From Nocardioides sp. Arc9.136 (lineage in GTDB: Bacteria > Actinomycetota > Actinomycetes > Propionibacteriales > Nocardioidaceae), in contig NZ_CP113431.1 of the NCBI RefSeq assembly GCF_030506255.1, forward strand, positions 4,227,001-4,291,000: DNA of 64,000 nt. Direction: 5' to 3'. This document shows positions 46,559 through 54,124 of this stretch, in pieces. The notes under the pieces are model-generated. The model was not told the DNA's origin, did not search any database, and saw only the letters and a list, made by a program, of their open reading frames with translations. The translations under genes were made by a program, and so were the position numbers. Every line of letters begins with the position of its first letter. Position 1 is the first letter of the stretch.

Positions 46559-47479
46559 TCAGCAGAGGACGGCGAGCGCGCCGGGGCGCACCTCGACGAC
46601 GAGCGGGGCGTCGGCGAGGCCGGGCAGCACGCCGAGCGGCTCGCCGTCGCCGCCGACGGGGACCGGCCGGCCGCCGGCCCGCGAGGGGTCGGCCCGCAGC
46701 TCGACCCGCCGCCCGGACAGCACGGTGACCTCGTCGAGGTCGACGTGCCCGCCGTCGTACACCTTCGGCAGCGCGCGGACCAGTGCGGCCTTGGAGGCGG
46801 CCTCGATGACCACGACGTCGACCAGGCCGTCGGCGACCGTGGCGGCGGGGGCGATCTTCATGCCCTTGCCGTAGTAGGCGGAGTTCGCGACGACGACGGT
46901 CGCGGCCTCGACCTCGCGCTCCTCCTCGTCGACGCGCAGCCGGTAGCGCGCGGGCGCGTAGGTGAGCAGGGCACGGACCGCGGCGTAGGGGTACTGCAGC
47001 CTCCGCGGCAGCCGGTGCGCACCGTCGACGAGCTCGGCGGCGCGGGCGTCGACCCCGCAGTAGACCGAGCCGGCGACCTCGCGCGGCGCCGCGCCGCGGG
47101 ACGACGCGCACAGCAGGTCGACGCGGCGCGGCTCGCCGGTGAGCAGCAGCGACGCCAGCTCCTCGGGCGAGGAGGGCAGGCCGAGCATCCGGGCGAAGTC
47201 GTTGCCGCGGCCGGCCGGCAGCACCGCCAGGGTCCCGCCCGCCGCCGAGACCTCGCCGGCCAGCGAGGAGAGCATCCCGTCGCCGCCGACCGAGACGACC
47301 ACGTCGCCGCGGGCCACCGCCGCGGCGACGAGGGCGGGGACGGCGCGAGGGCCGGGTGAGTACGTCACGTCGACCGTCGCGCCCGCGTCCCGCAGCAGCC
47401 GGGCGACCGGCACGACCGCCTCCGGCGCGGCGCCGCCGCCCGAGGCGGGGTTGACCAGGAACGTGAAGGAGCGGGTCAC
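46559..47479 (-). CDS. diacylglycerol/sphingosine kinase-like lipid kinase
   Basis: 306-residue lipid kinase of the DagK/YegS group. Seen: FLVNPASGGG at the start, VVSVGGDGMLSSLAGEV (ATP-binding GGDG), LAVLPAGRGNDFARMLG, and a C-terminal beta-sandwich with VVVANSAYYGKGMKIAP and DGLVDVVVIE. It would phosphorylate diacylglycerol or a related lipid alcohol at the membrane face. GTG start with GTGA overlap to the AGPS-like gene stop, so both are made together, suggesting glycerolipid metabolism. Confidence 0.93.
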   Translation of the reverse strand: MTRSFTFLVNPASGGGAAPEAVVPVARLLRDAGATVDVTYSPGPRAVPALVAAAVARGDVVVSVGGDGMLSSLAGEVSAAGGTLAVLPAGRGNDFARMLGLPSSPEELASLLLTGEPRRVDLLCASSRGAAPREVAGSVYCGVDARAAELVDGAHRLPRRLQYPYAAVRALLTYAPARYRLRVDEEEREVEAATVVVANSAYYGKGMKIAPAATVADGLVDVVVIEAASKAALVRALPKVYDGGHVDLDEVTVLSGRRVELRADPSRAGGRPVPVGGDGEPLGVLPGLADAPLVVEVRPGALAVLC

Positions 47480-49095
47480 GGGACCAGCACCCCGGGGTTG
47501 AGGATCCCGGTCGGGTCGAGGTCGGCCTTGACCGCACGGAGGACCGAGACGCCGAGCTCGCCGATCTCCGCGGGGAGCCAGTCCCGGTGGTCGGTGCCGA
47601 CCGCGTGGTGGTGGGTGATCGTCGCCCCGACGGCCGTGATCGCCTGGCCGGCGGCGGCCTTGGCCGCCAGCCACCGCTCCAGCGGCCGGTCCCCGCCCGC
47701 GGCGGCGACGGTGAAGTAGAGCGAGCAGCCGGTCTCGTAGACGTGGCTGATGTGGCACAGCACGAGCACCGGGCTCGCACCGTCCTCGCCGGCGAGCACC
47801 CCGGTCAGGGCGGCGCGGACCGCGTCGTACAGCTCGGGCACCCTCGACCAGAACGTCGCGGTCTCCAGCGTCTCGACGAGGACGCCGACGTCGAGCATCG
47901 AGTCGCGCAGGTACGGCGCGTCGAAGCGGCCGTGCGCCCAGGCCCGGCCCGGCTCCTCGCCCAGCGGGGTGCCGCCGAGGCCGGCCAGCACGGCGGCGAC
48001 CGCGCCGCGGCGCGCCGCGACCTGCTCCGGCTCCCCCTCGTGGCCCACGATCATCAGGCAGCCGCCCGCGTCGGGGCCGCCGAGATGGTCGGGACGCGCG
48101 AGGTTGATCGCGGTCTCGTGCTCGTCGGAGAGCCGCAGCACCGTCGGCAGGAGCCCTGCCTGGGCCAGCGTGCGCATCGCGGTCGCGCCCTCCTCGAAGG
48201 AGGTCCACCGCCAGCCCTCGTACACCTTCTCCGCCGGCAGTCGGCGCACCCGGACGGTCACCTCGGTGATGACGCCGAAGGCGCCCTCCGAGCCCAGCAG
48301 CAGCTGGCGCAGGTCCGGGCCTGCGGCGCTCGCGGGGGCACTGCCGAGCCGCAGCTCGCCCCGGGGCGTGGCGACGCGGAGGCCCACCACGAGCGCGTCG
48401 AACCGGCCGTACCCGGCACTGGACTGCCCGCTGGACCGGGTCGCGGCGAAGCCGCCGATCGTCGCGTGCTCGAAGGACTGCGGGTAGTGGCCGAGCACCA
48501 GGCCCTCGGCCGCGAGGAGCGCCTCGGCCTCCGGGCCGCGCAGCCCGGGCTCGAGGGTCGCGGTCATCGAGGTGTGGTCGACGGCGAGCAGCCGCTTCAT
48601 CCGGACCAGGTCGAGGGAGACGACCCCGGCGTACCCCTCCCGCCGCGCGGCCAGGCCGCCGGTCACCGACGTCCCGCCACCGAACGGCACGACCGCCAGG
48701 TGGTGCGCCACGGCCACCGCGAGGACCGCCGCGACCTGCTCGTGGTCGCCCGGCCGGACGACGACGTCGGGCGCGTCGCCGAGGTCGCCGGCCCGCTGCC
48801 GGAGCAGGTCGGGGGTCGACTTCCCCCGCGTGCGGAGCCGCCGGGTCGCGTCGTCGAGCAGCACGTGGTCGGCGCCGACGGCACCCCGCAGCGCGTCGAG
48901 CACCTCGGCGGCCAGCGCGGACGGCGGCACGACCACGTCGGCGGCCGCCGGACGCTGGTCGAGGCCGAAGACCGCCTCGACCAGGCCGCGGGCCGAGTCC
49001 GGCAGGGCGGCGGCGCGGGCCGGGTCGCCCCAGCGGCTGGGGTGCATCTCGCCGACGGCGGCGGTCGGCGCGACCGGGAGCGGGGGAGGCGTCAT
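47476..49095 (-). CDS. FAD-linked oxidase, alkyl-DHAP synthase-like
   Basis: 539-residue vanillyl-alcohol-oxidase-fold flavoprotein, closest in motifs to alkyldihydroxyacetonephosphate synthase. Seen: GEMHPSRWGDPA at the start, the FAD PP-loop VVPFGGGTSVTGG, SLDLVRMKRLLAVD, GHYPQSFEHATIGGFAATRSSGQSS in pieces typical of AGPS, CHISHVYETGCSLYFT, and GATITHHHAVGTDHRDW with the His-rich active-site loop. In animals AGPS makes ether lipids; bacterial relatives may oxidise other substrates. ATG at 49095, divergent from tetR by 17 bases and coupled to the lipid kinase. Confidence 0.9.
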   Translation of the reverse strand: MTPPPLPVAPTAAVGEMHPSRWGDPARAAALPDSARGLVEAVFGLDQRPAAADVVVPPSALAAEVLDALRGAVGADHVLLDDATRRLRTRGKSTPDLLRQRAGDLGDAPDVVVRPGDHEQVAAVLAVAVAHHLAVVPFGGGTSVTGGLAARREGYAGVVSLDLVRMKRLLAVDHTSMTATLEPGLRGPEAEALLAAEGLVLGHYPQSFEHATIGGFAATRSSGQSSAGYGRFDALVVGLRVATPRGELRLGSAPASAAGPDLRQLLLGSEGAFGVITEVTVRVRRLPAEKVYEGWRWTSFEEGATAMRTLAQAGLLPTVLRLSDEHETAINLARPDHLGGPDAGGCLMIVGHEGEPEQVAARRGAVAAVLAGLGGTPLGEEPGRAWAHGRFDAPYLRDSMLDVGVLVETLETATFWSRVPELYDAVRAALTGVLAGEDGASPVLVLCHISHVYETGCSLYFTVAAAGGDRPLERWLAAKAAAGQAITAVGATITHHHAVGTDHRDWLPAEIGELGVSVLRAVKADLDPTGILNPGVLVP

Positions 49096-49099
49096 GCGT

Positions 49100-49131
49100 T
49101 ACACTGTGACACATGACGTCACTTCGTCACA
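49100..49131. promoter_or_regulatory. tetR promoter and palindromic operator
   Basis: TACACT (49100-49105) ends 7 bases before the tetR ATG (leaderless). TGTGAC (49105-49110) and GTCACA (49126-49131) are inverted around the palindrome TGACGTCA (49114-49121), which covers the tetR start codon. Only 17 bases separate the divergent starts, so one bound repressor would control both units. Confidence 0.6.
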
Positions 49132-49700
49132 ACGACCCGCGGGACGCCTACCTCGACGCGGCGCGGGCCTGCATCCTCGACCTAGGCTGGCGGCGTACGA
49201 CGCTCACCGAGGTCGCGCGCCGGGCCGGCGTCTCGCGGATGACGATCTACCGGACCTGGTCGGACATGCGGCAGCTGCTCGCGGACCTGATGACCCGCGA
49301 GTGGACCGAGGTGGTCGTGGCGGCCGAGGCCGAGGACGCCCCGGGCCGGCCGGTGGTCGAGCGGCTCGTGGACAAGCTGGTGCGCACGGTGAAGGTCCTG
49401 CGCGGCAACGAGCTGTTCGTGCGGATCGTGGAGCTCGACCCCGAGCTGGTCCTGCCCTACCTCCTCGACCGCCGCGGGCGCTCCCAGCAGCTGATCCTCG
49501 ACCTCGTCGAGCAGGCGCTCCGGGAGGCGCAGGCCTCCGGCGACGTGCGGGCCGGCGACCCGGCCGCGATGGCCCGCGGGCTGGTGCTCTCCGCCCACGG
49601 CTTCGTGCTCTCCGCGCACACCATGGTCGACGACGCCGTCCCCGAGGAGGCGCTCGAGCAGGAGATGCGCACCGTGCTCACCCGGACGCTGCAGCCGTGA
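49113..49700 (+). CDS. TetR-family regulator of the glycerolipid module
   Basis: 195-residue TetR protein. HTH: LDAARACILDLGWRRTTLTE then ARRAGVSRMTIYRTWSDMRQL. The ligand domain is helical, with a C-terminal LVLSAHGFVLSAHTM repeat. The ATG at 49113 is within the operator. It is coupled to glpD by GTGA (49697-49700) and divergent from the AGPS-like and lipid kinase genes, so all four genes are probably one regulon. Acyl or glycerol-lipid ligands are plausible. Confidence 0.93.
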   Translation: MTSLRHNDPRDAYLDAARACILDLGWRRTTLTEVARRAGVSRMTIYRTWSDMRQLLADLMTREWTEVVVAAEAEDAPGRPVVERLVDKLVRTVKVLRGNELFVRIVELDPELVLPYLLDRRGRSQQLILDLVEQALREAQASGDVRAGDPAAMARGLVLSAHGFVLSAHTMVDDAVPEEALEQEMRTVLTRTLQP

Positions 49701-51256
49701 GGTCCCCCGAGCGGATCACGCCGGGCCTCGCCGGGGCGCCGACCGACGTCGACCTGGTCGTCGTCGGGCTGGGCATCACCGGCGCCGGCGTCGCGCTCGA
49801 CGCGGCGACCCGTGGCCTGAGCGTGCTGGCCGTCGACGCCCACGACCTGGCGTACGGCACCTCGCGGTGGAGCTCGAAGCTGGTCCACGGCGGCCTGCGC
49901 TACCTCGCGAAGGGCCAGGTCGGCGTCGCCCACGAGAGCGCCGTCGAGCGCGGCGTCCTGATGGAGGTCACCGCGCCCCACCTGACCCGGCCGATGCCGG
50001 TGGTGGTGCCGCTGACCAGCAGCGTCACCCGGGCCCAGGCCGCGCTCACCTCCGTCGGCCTCCGCGCCGGCGACGCCCTGCGCCGCGGCGCCCGCACCGC
50101 CGTCGAGACCCTCCCCCGCCCGCGCCGGCTCTCGGCCACCGAGACGCTCGCGCTGGCGCCGCCGCTGCGCCCGGCGGGGCTGCGCGGCGGGATGCTGAGC
50201 TGGGACGGGCAGCTGGTCGACGACGCCCGGCTCGTGACGACCGTGGCCCGCACCGCCGCGGCGCACGGCGCGGTCGTCCGCACCCGCGCCCGGGTGCTGG
50301 GCGCCACGGGCACCGGGGTGCGGCTGCGCGACGAGCTGACCGGTGCCACCACCACGGTCACCGCCCGGGCGGTCGTGAACGCCGCGGGCGTGTGGGCCGG
50401 CGAGCTCGACGACGACGTCGTCCTGCGCCCGAGCCGCGGCACGCACCTGGTGCTCCGCGCCGACGCGCTGCCCGGCCTGCAGGTGTCGGTCTTCGCGCCG
50501 GTGCCCGGGGAGACCAACCGGTTCGTGCTGGTCCTGCCCCAGCCCGACGGCACGGTGTACGTCGGGCTCACCGACGAGCCGGTCGACGGGCCCGTGCCGG
50601 ACGTGCCCGAGGCGACCGAGCCGGAGATCGGCTTCCTGCTCGACGTGGTCTCCGCCTGCTTCGCCCGCCAGCTGCACCGCTCCGACGTGGTCGGCGCCTT
50701 CGCCGGGCTGCGCCCGTTGCTGGAGTCGGGTGCCGGCGGCTCCACCGCGGACCTCTCGCGCAAGCACGCCGTCCTCATCGGTCGCTCCGGGGTGGTGACC
50801 GTGGTCGGCGGCAAGCTCACGACGTACCGCCGGATGGCGCAGGACGCGGTCGACGCCGCCCTGGCCACGCCACCCGCCGCCGGTCTCGCGGCCGGCCCGT
50901 GCCGCACCCGCGCCCTGCCACTGCTCGGGGCCGCTCCGCGCGACCGGCTGGCCGCGCTCGAGCAGCCAGAGCGGCTGGTGCGGCGCTACGGCACCGACGC
51001 CGCCCTGGTCCTGGCGGACGCCGTCGAGGTGACCGGCCTGGCCGAGGACGACCTGCTGGCCCCCGTGGCCGAGGGCGTCGCGGTCACGCTGGCCGAGCTC
51101 GTCTTCGGGGTGACCCACGAGGGCGCGCACGACGTCGCCGACCTGCTGGACCGACGTACCCGCGTCGGCCTGGTCCCCGCCGACCGGGCGCTCGCCGAGC
51201 CGGCCGCGCGCCGGGCGCTGGCGCTGGTCGCCGGCGCCGCGCCCGGGAACCGATGA
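49697..51256 (+). CDS. glpD: glycerol-3-phosphate dehydrogenase, FAD-dependent
   Basis: 519-residue GlpD/GlpA-type enzyme: oxidises sn-glycerol-3-phosphate to dihydroxyacetone phosphate, passing electrons to the quinone pool at the membrane. FAD site VDLVVVGLGITGAGVALDAA, then DLAYGTSRWSSKLVHGGLRYL (family signature), GVWAGEL, RPSRGTHLVL, VGLTDEP and the C-terminal VVTVVGGKLTTYRRMAQDA. GTG start with GTGA overlap to tetR. DHAP is the substrate of alkyl-DHAP synthase, which gives a direct biochemical link to the divergent AGPS-like gene. Confidence 0.93.
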   Translation: MRSPERITPGLAGAPTDVDLVVVGLGITGAGVALDAATRGLSVLAVDAHDLAYGTSRWSSKLVHGGLRYLAKGQVGVAHESAVERGVLMEVTAPHLTRPMPVVVPLTSSVTRAQAALTSVGLRAGDALRRGARTAVETLPRPRRLSATETLALAPPLRPAGLRGGMLSWDGQLVDDARLVTTVARTAAAHGAVVRTRARVLGATGTGVRLRDELTGATTTVTARAVVNAAGVWAGELDDDVVLRPSRGTHLVLRADALPGLQVSVFAPVPGETNRFVLVLPQPDGTVYVGLTDEPVDGPVPDVPEATEPEIGFLLDVVSACFARQLHRSDVVGAFAGLRPLLESGAGGSTADLSRKHAVLIGRSGVVTVVGGKLTTYRRMAQDAVDAALATPPAAGLAAGPCRTRALPLLGAAPRDRLAALEQPERLVRRYGTDAALVLADAVEVTGLAEDDLLAPVAEGVAVTLAELVFGVTHEGAHDVADLLDRRTRVGLVPADRALAEPAARRALALVAGAAPGNR

Positions 51257-51317
51257 CTTTCTCCCTCGACGCGGGTCGGTGGTGCAGAGCAGACTGACCG
51301 AGGTGGAGGCAGACGGC

Positions 51318-52319
51318 ATGACCGCGACGACGACCGACCCCGAGCTGAGCGACTTCCCGACGCTCACCGAGCGCTACCAGCGCGAGCTGCTGGCGCACTG
51401 CTACCGGATGAGCGGCTCGGTGCACGAGGCCGAGGACCTCGTCCAGGAGACCTTCCTGCGCGCGTGGAAGGCGTCGGCGGACTTCCAGGGCCGCAGCTCG
51501 GTGCGCACCTGGCTCTACCGGATCGCCACCAACGTGTGCCTGACCAACCTCGAGGGCCGGCCCCGCCGCCCGCTGCCCGCCGGGCTGGGCACGCCGGACC
51601 AGATGGCCGGCGAGGCGCTGGAGACCGACCACGAGATCGCCTGGCTCGAGCCCGTGCCCGACGCGGCGGTCGTCGTCGCCGAGCGCGACTCGATCCGGCT
51701 GGCGTTCGTCGCGGCGCTCCAGCACCTGCCCGCCAAGCAGCGCGCGGTGCTGATCCTGCGCGACGTGCTGCGCTGGTCGGCCGCGGAGGTCGCGGAGGCG
51801 CTCGACACCACCGTCGCCGCGGTCAACTCCGCCCTCCAGCGCGCGCACGCGCAGATGAAGGACCGCGGGCTGACCGAGGACACCGTCGAGCCGGACCTCA
51901 GCGACGCGCAGCAGCAGCTGCTCGAGCGGTACGTCGACGCCTTCTGGCGCAAGGACGTCGGCGCCATCGTGTCGATGCTGACCGCCGAGGCGACCTGGGA
52001 CATGCCGCCGTTCACCAGCTGGTTCAAGGGCGCCACCGCGATCGGCTGGCTGATCGGCAACGAGTGCCCCGGCGGCGAGCACGACATGCCGATGCTGGCG
52101 ACCTGGGCCAACGGGCAGCCGGCGTACGGGCTCTACATGCGCACCCCCGAGGGCGACTTCACCCCCTTCCAGCTGCAGGTCATCGAGCTGGACGGGGACC
52201 GGGTGCGGCACGTGACGGCGTTCTTCGACGCCCGCCTGTTCACCACCTTCGGCCTGCCCGACCGCCTGCCCGCCGACCACCGGCCCCAGGACGGGCCCCA
52301 GACCCAGCCGGTCCCGTGA
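51318..52319 (+). CDS. ECF sigma factor with C-terminal NTF2-like domain (SigG/SigJ type)
   Basis: 333-residue ECF-type sigma factor. Region 2: RYQRELLAHCYRMSGSVHEA EDLVQETFLRAW; region 4: LPAKQRAVLILRDVLRWSAAEVAEALDTTVAAVNSAL. After residue 200 a SnoaL/NTF2-like domain (LLERYVDAFWRKDVGAIVSM to the end) replaces an anti-sigma factor as the regulator, as in SigG and SigJ groups. ATG at 51318 is chosen for the GGTGGAGG ribosome site 7-15 bases upstream; the earlier ATG-equivalent at 51279 lacks one. GTGA overlap with a TIGR03086 gene. Confidence 0.92.
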   Translation: MTATTTDPELSDFPTLTERYQRELLAHCYRMSGSVHEAEDLVQETFLRAWKASADFQGRSSVRTWLYRIATNVCLTNLEGRPRRPLPAGLGTPDQMAGEALETDHEIAWLEPVPDAAVVVAERDSIRLAFVAALQHLPAKQRAVLILRDVLRWSAAEVAEALDTTVAAVNSALQRAHAQMKDRGLTEDTVEPDLSDAQQQLLERYVDAFWRKDVGAIVSMLTAEATWDMPPFTSWFKGATAIGWLIGNECPGGEHDMPMLATWANGQPAYGLYMRTPEGDFTPFQLQVIELDGDRVRHVTAFFDARLFTTFGLPDRLPADHRPQDGPQTQPVP

Positions 52320-52981
52320 GCCGCGCGCTCGACGGCGCCGTCGAGCTGCTCGACCGGTCCCTGGCCTACGCCCGCGGCACCCTGGCCGACGTCACCGAGG
52401 CGGACCTCGACCGCCGTACGCCGTGCACCGCCTGGACCCTGCGGGCCCTGCTGGGGCACATGGAGGACGCGCTCGACGCCTTCACCGAGGCGGCCAGCGG
52501 GGTGGTCGAGGTAGAGCCGCCGCCCCCGGCGCTGACCCGGGTCGACGCGCTGCGGGAGAAGGCGTGCGCCCTGCTCGCCGCCTGGACGCGCGCCGCCCGC
52601 GACGACGGCCGCGCCACCGGGGACGGTCGCGGTCCGGTCGCCGTGGGCGACGCCGGTCTCGCCGGACCGGTGCTGGTCGCGGCCGCCGCGCTGGAGATCA
52701 CCGTGCACGCCTGGGACGTCGGTCGCGCCACCGGTCGCGGCCGGGCCCTCCCCGACGACCTCGCCCGCGGGCTGCTGGCGGTCGCGGGCGTCGTGGTCGA
52801 CCCGGCCGACCGGGGGGTGCGGTTCGGGCCCGTCCGCGCGGTACCCGACGACGCGACGTACGGCGCGCAGCTGCTGGCGTTCCTCGGCCGGGATCCCGGG
52901 CCGGCCGGGACCGGGCACCTGGCTGGACCACCGCCCCCGATCTCCGGCGAAGCGGGTACGCCCGACGGGCTGGCTTCCTAG
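52316..52981 (+). CDS. TIGR03086-family protein (mycothiol-type fold)
   Basis: 221-residue member of the TIGR03086 family, DinB/maleylpyruvate-isomerase-like four-helix proteins found in actinobacteria. Seen: RTPCTAWTLRALLGHMEDALDAF (PC-x-W then His), and ALEITVHAWDVGRATG with the second metal-ligand His. A thiol transferase or metal-binding regulator is possible; no activity is established. The GTG is fused to the sigma factor stop (GTGA), and sigma-TIGR03086 pairs recur in related genomes, suggesting a joint stress response. Its stop codon overlaps the -10 of the next gene. Confidence 0.86.
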   Translation: MSRALDGAVELLDRSLAYARGTLADVTEADLDRRTPCTAWTLRALLGHMEDALDAFTEAASGVVEVEPPPPALTRVDALREKACALLAAWTRAARDDGRATGDGRGPVAVGDAGLAGPVLVAAAALEITVHAWDVGRATGRGRALPDDLARGLLAVAGVVVDPADRGVRFGPVRAVPDDATYGAQLLAFLGRDPGPAGTGHLAGPPPPISGEAGTPDGLAS

Positions 52982-52984
52982 GGT
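52979..52984 (+). promoter_or_regulatory. -10 element for the LuxR gene
   Basis: TAGGGT begins at the upstream gene's TAG stop and ends 7 bases before GTG 52992; leaderless geometry. Confidence 0.4.
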
Positions 52985-52991
52985 TGCGGCC

Positions 52992-54020
52992 GTGCCCGAG
53001 CCCGCCGACCCCGCCGATGCCGTCGACCGGGTCACCGAGGCGGTCCGGGCCGGCCGGGTCGTCGAGGCGCTCTCGGCGCTGACCCGGCTCCGCGGCGGGC
53101 TGCCCGTGCGCGAGGGCGTCCGAGCGGCCGCGGCGGCGGTGGAGTGCCGCCTGGCGCGCGGTGACCTCGCGGACGCGATGACGATCGGCGACCGGCTCGG
53201 GGCGTACGTCGAGCGCACGGCCGAGCCGCTCGAGGCCGACCTCGGCGACCTCGGCGACCTCGGCGACCTCGGCGACGTGGCGGCGTACGCCCTCCACGCC
53301 CGCGGCGAGGTGGCCTCCGCGCTGGCCGACGCCGAGCTGGCGCTGGACCGGTTCACCGAAGCCGGCGCGGTGCTCGCCGGCACCACGCCCCGCCCCGAGC
53401 ACGTCCTGGAGCTCCCCTGGCGCAGCGGAGCGGCCCTCGCCCTGGTGCGGATCGGCCGGTTCCGCGAGGGTGCCGACCTGGCGCGCGAGCACCTGGCGCT
53501 GGCCGAGGCCTCCGGGTCGCCGTACGCCGTCGCGGTCGCGCTGCGCACCGTGGCGACCGCCGACTCCGGCGCGCACCGCACCGAGCTGCTGCGCCGCGCC
53601 CGCGCCGCGCTGGACGGCACCGTCGCCGACCGCCTCGCCGCCCAGGTCGACACCGACCTCGCCGGCCTGCTCCTGCTCAGCCACGACCCGGGGGCCGCCG
53701 TCGAGGCGCTGGCCCTGCTCCGCGGCGCCGAGGAGTACGCCGGCCGCCAGGAGCTGTGGCCGCTCCAGGGGCGGGTACGCCGCCTGCTCGACCGCCTGGG
53801 CGAGGCACCCCGCCAGGTGCAGTCCGAGGCGCTCGCGGCGCTGACCGCCTCCGAGCGACGCGTCGCCCGGCTGGCCGCCGACGGCCTCACCAACCGCCAG
53901 ATCGCCGAGCAGCTGGTCGTCACCGTCAAGGCGGTGGAGTGGCACCTCTCCCACGTCTACCGCAAGCTCGGCATCAGCTCGCGCACCCGCCTCGCGGGCA
54001 CGCTGGGGGCGCCGGCCTGA
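52992..54020 (+). CDS. LuxR-type HTH regulator with helical repeat domain
   Basis: 342-residue regulator. The C-terminal LuxR HTH (about 278-335) reads LTASERRVARLAADGLTNRQ, then IAEQLVVTVKAVEWHLSHVY RKLGI. The rest is alpha-helical, TPR-like (AHARGEVASALADAELALDRF, FREGADLAREHLALAEASG), as in the C-terminal part of LAL/MalT regulators but without their ATPase. A run of GDL triplets at residues 83-94 is encoded by a 9-bp tandem repeat. GTG start after TAGGGT. Targets unknown. Confidence 0.88.
   Translation: MPEPADPADAVDRVTEAVRAGRVVEALSALTRLRGGLPVREGVRAAAAAVECRLARGDLADAMTIGDRLGAYVERTAEPLEADLGDLGDLGDLGDVAAYALHARGEVASALADAELALDRFTEAGAVLAGTTPRPEHVLELPWRSGAALALVRIGRFREGADLAREHLALAEASGSPYAVAVALRTVATADSGAHRTELLRRARAALDGTVADRLAAQVDTDLAGLLLLSHDPGAAVEALALLRGAEEYAGRQELWPLQGRVRRLLDRLGEAPRQVQSEALAALTASERRVARLAADGLTNRQIAEQLVVTVKAVEWHLSHVYRKLGISSRTRLAGTLGAPA
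53238..53273 (+). repeat. 9-bp tandem repeat inside the LuxR gene
   Basis: Four exact copies of GACCTCGGC, encoding DLG units, followed by a partial copy. Being a multiple of three, copy number can change without frameshift. Confidence 0.9.
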
Positions 54021-54024
54021 GCCG

Positions 54025-54120
54025 TGCCGGAATCCCCGGGGAACCGGGGAAACCAGCACTCCTCGGCCGATGCATCCCCTGAGAAGTGCCGGAATCCCCG
54101 GGGGACCGGGGAAACCGGCA
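54025..54120. repeat. intergenic repeat element, site C
   Basis: In the 104-base convergent gap. Two near-identical hairpins 62 bases apart (54025-54058 and 54087-54120): outer arm TGCCGG, inner AA opposite AA, inner arms TCCCCGG and CCGGGGA, and tetraloops GGAA or GGGA (GNRA type). Between them TCCCCTGAGAAG (54075-54086) repeats the module of site B. Confidence 0.8.
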
Positions 54121-54124
54121 GCCC

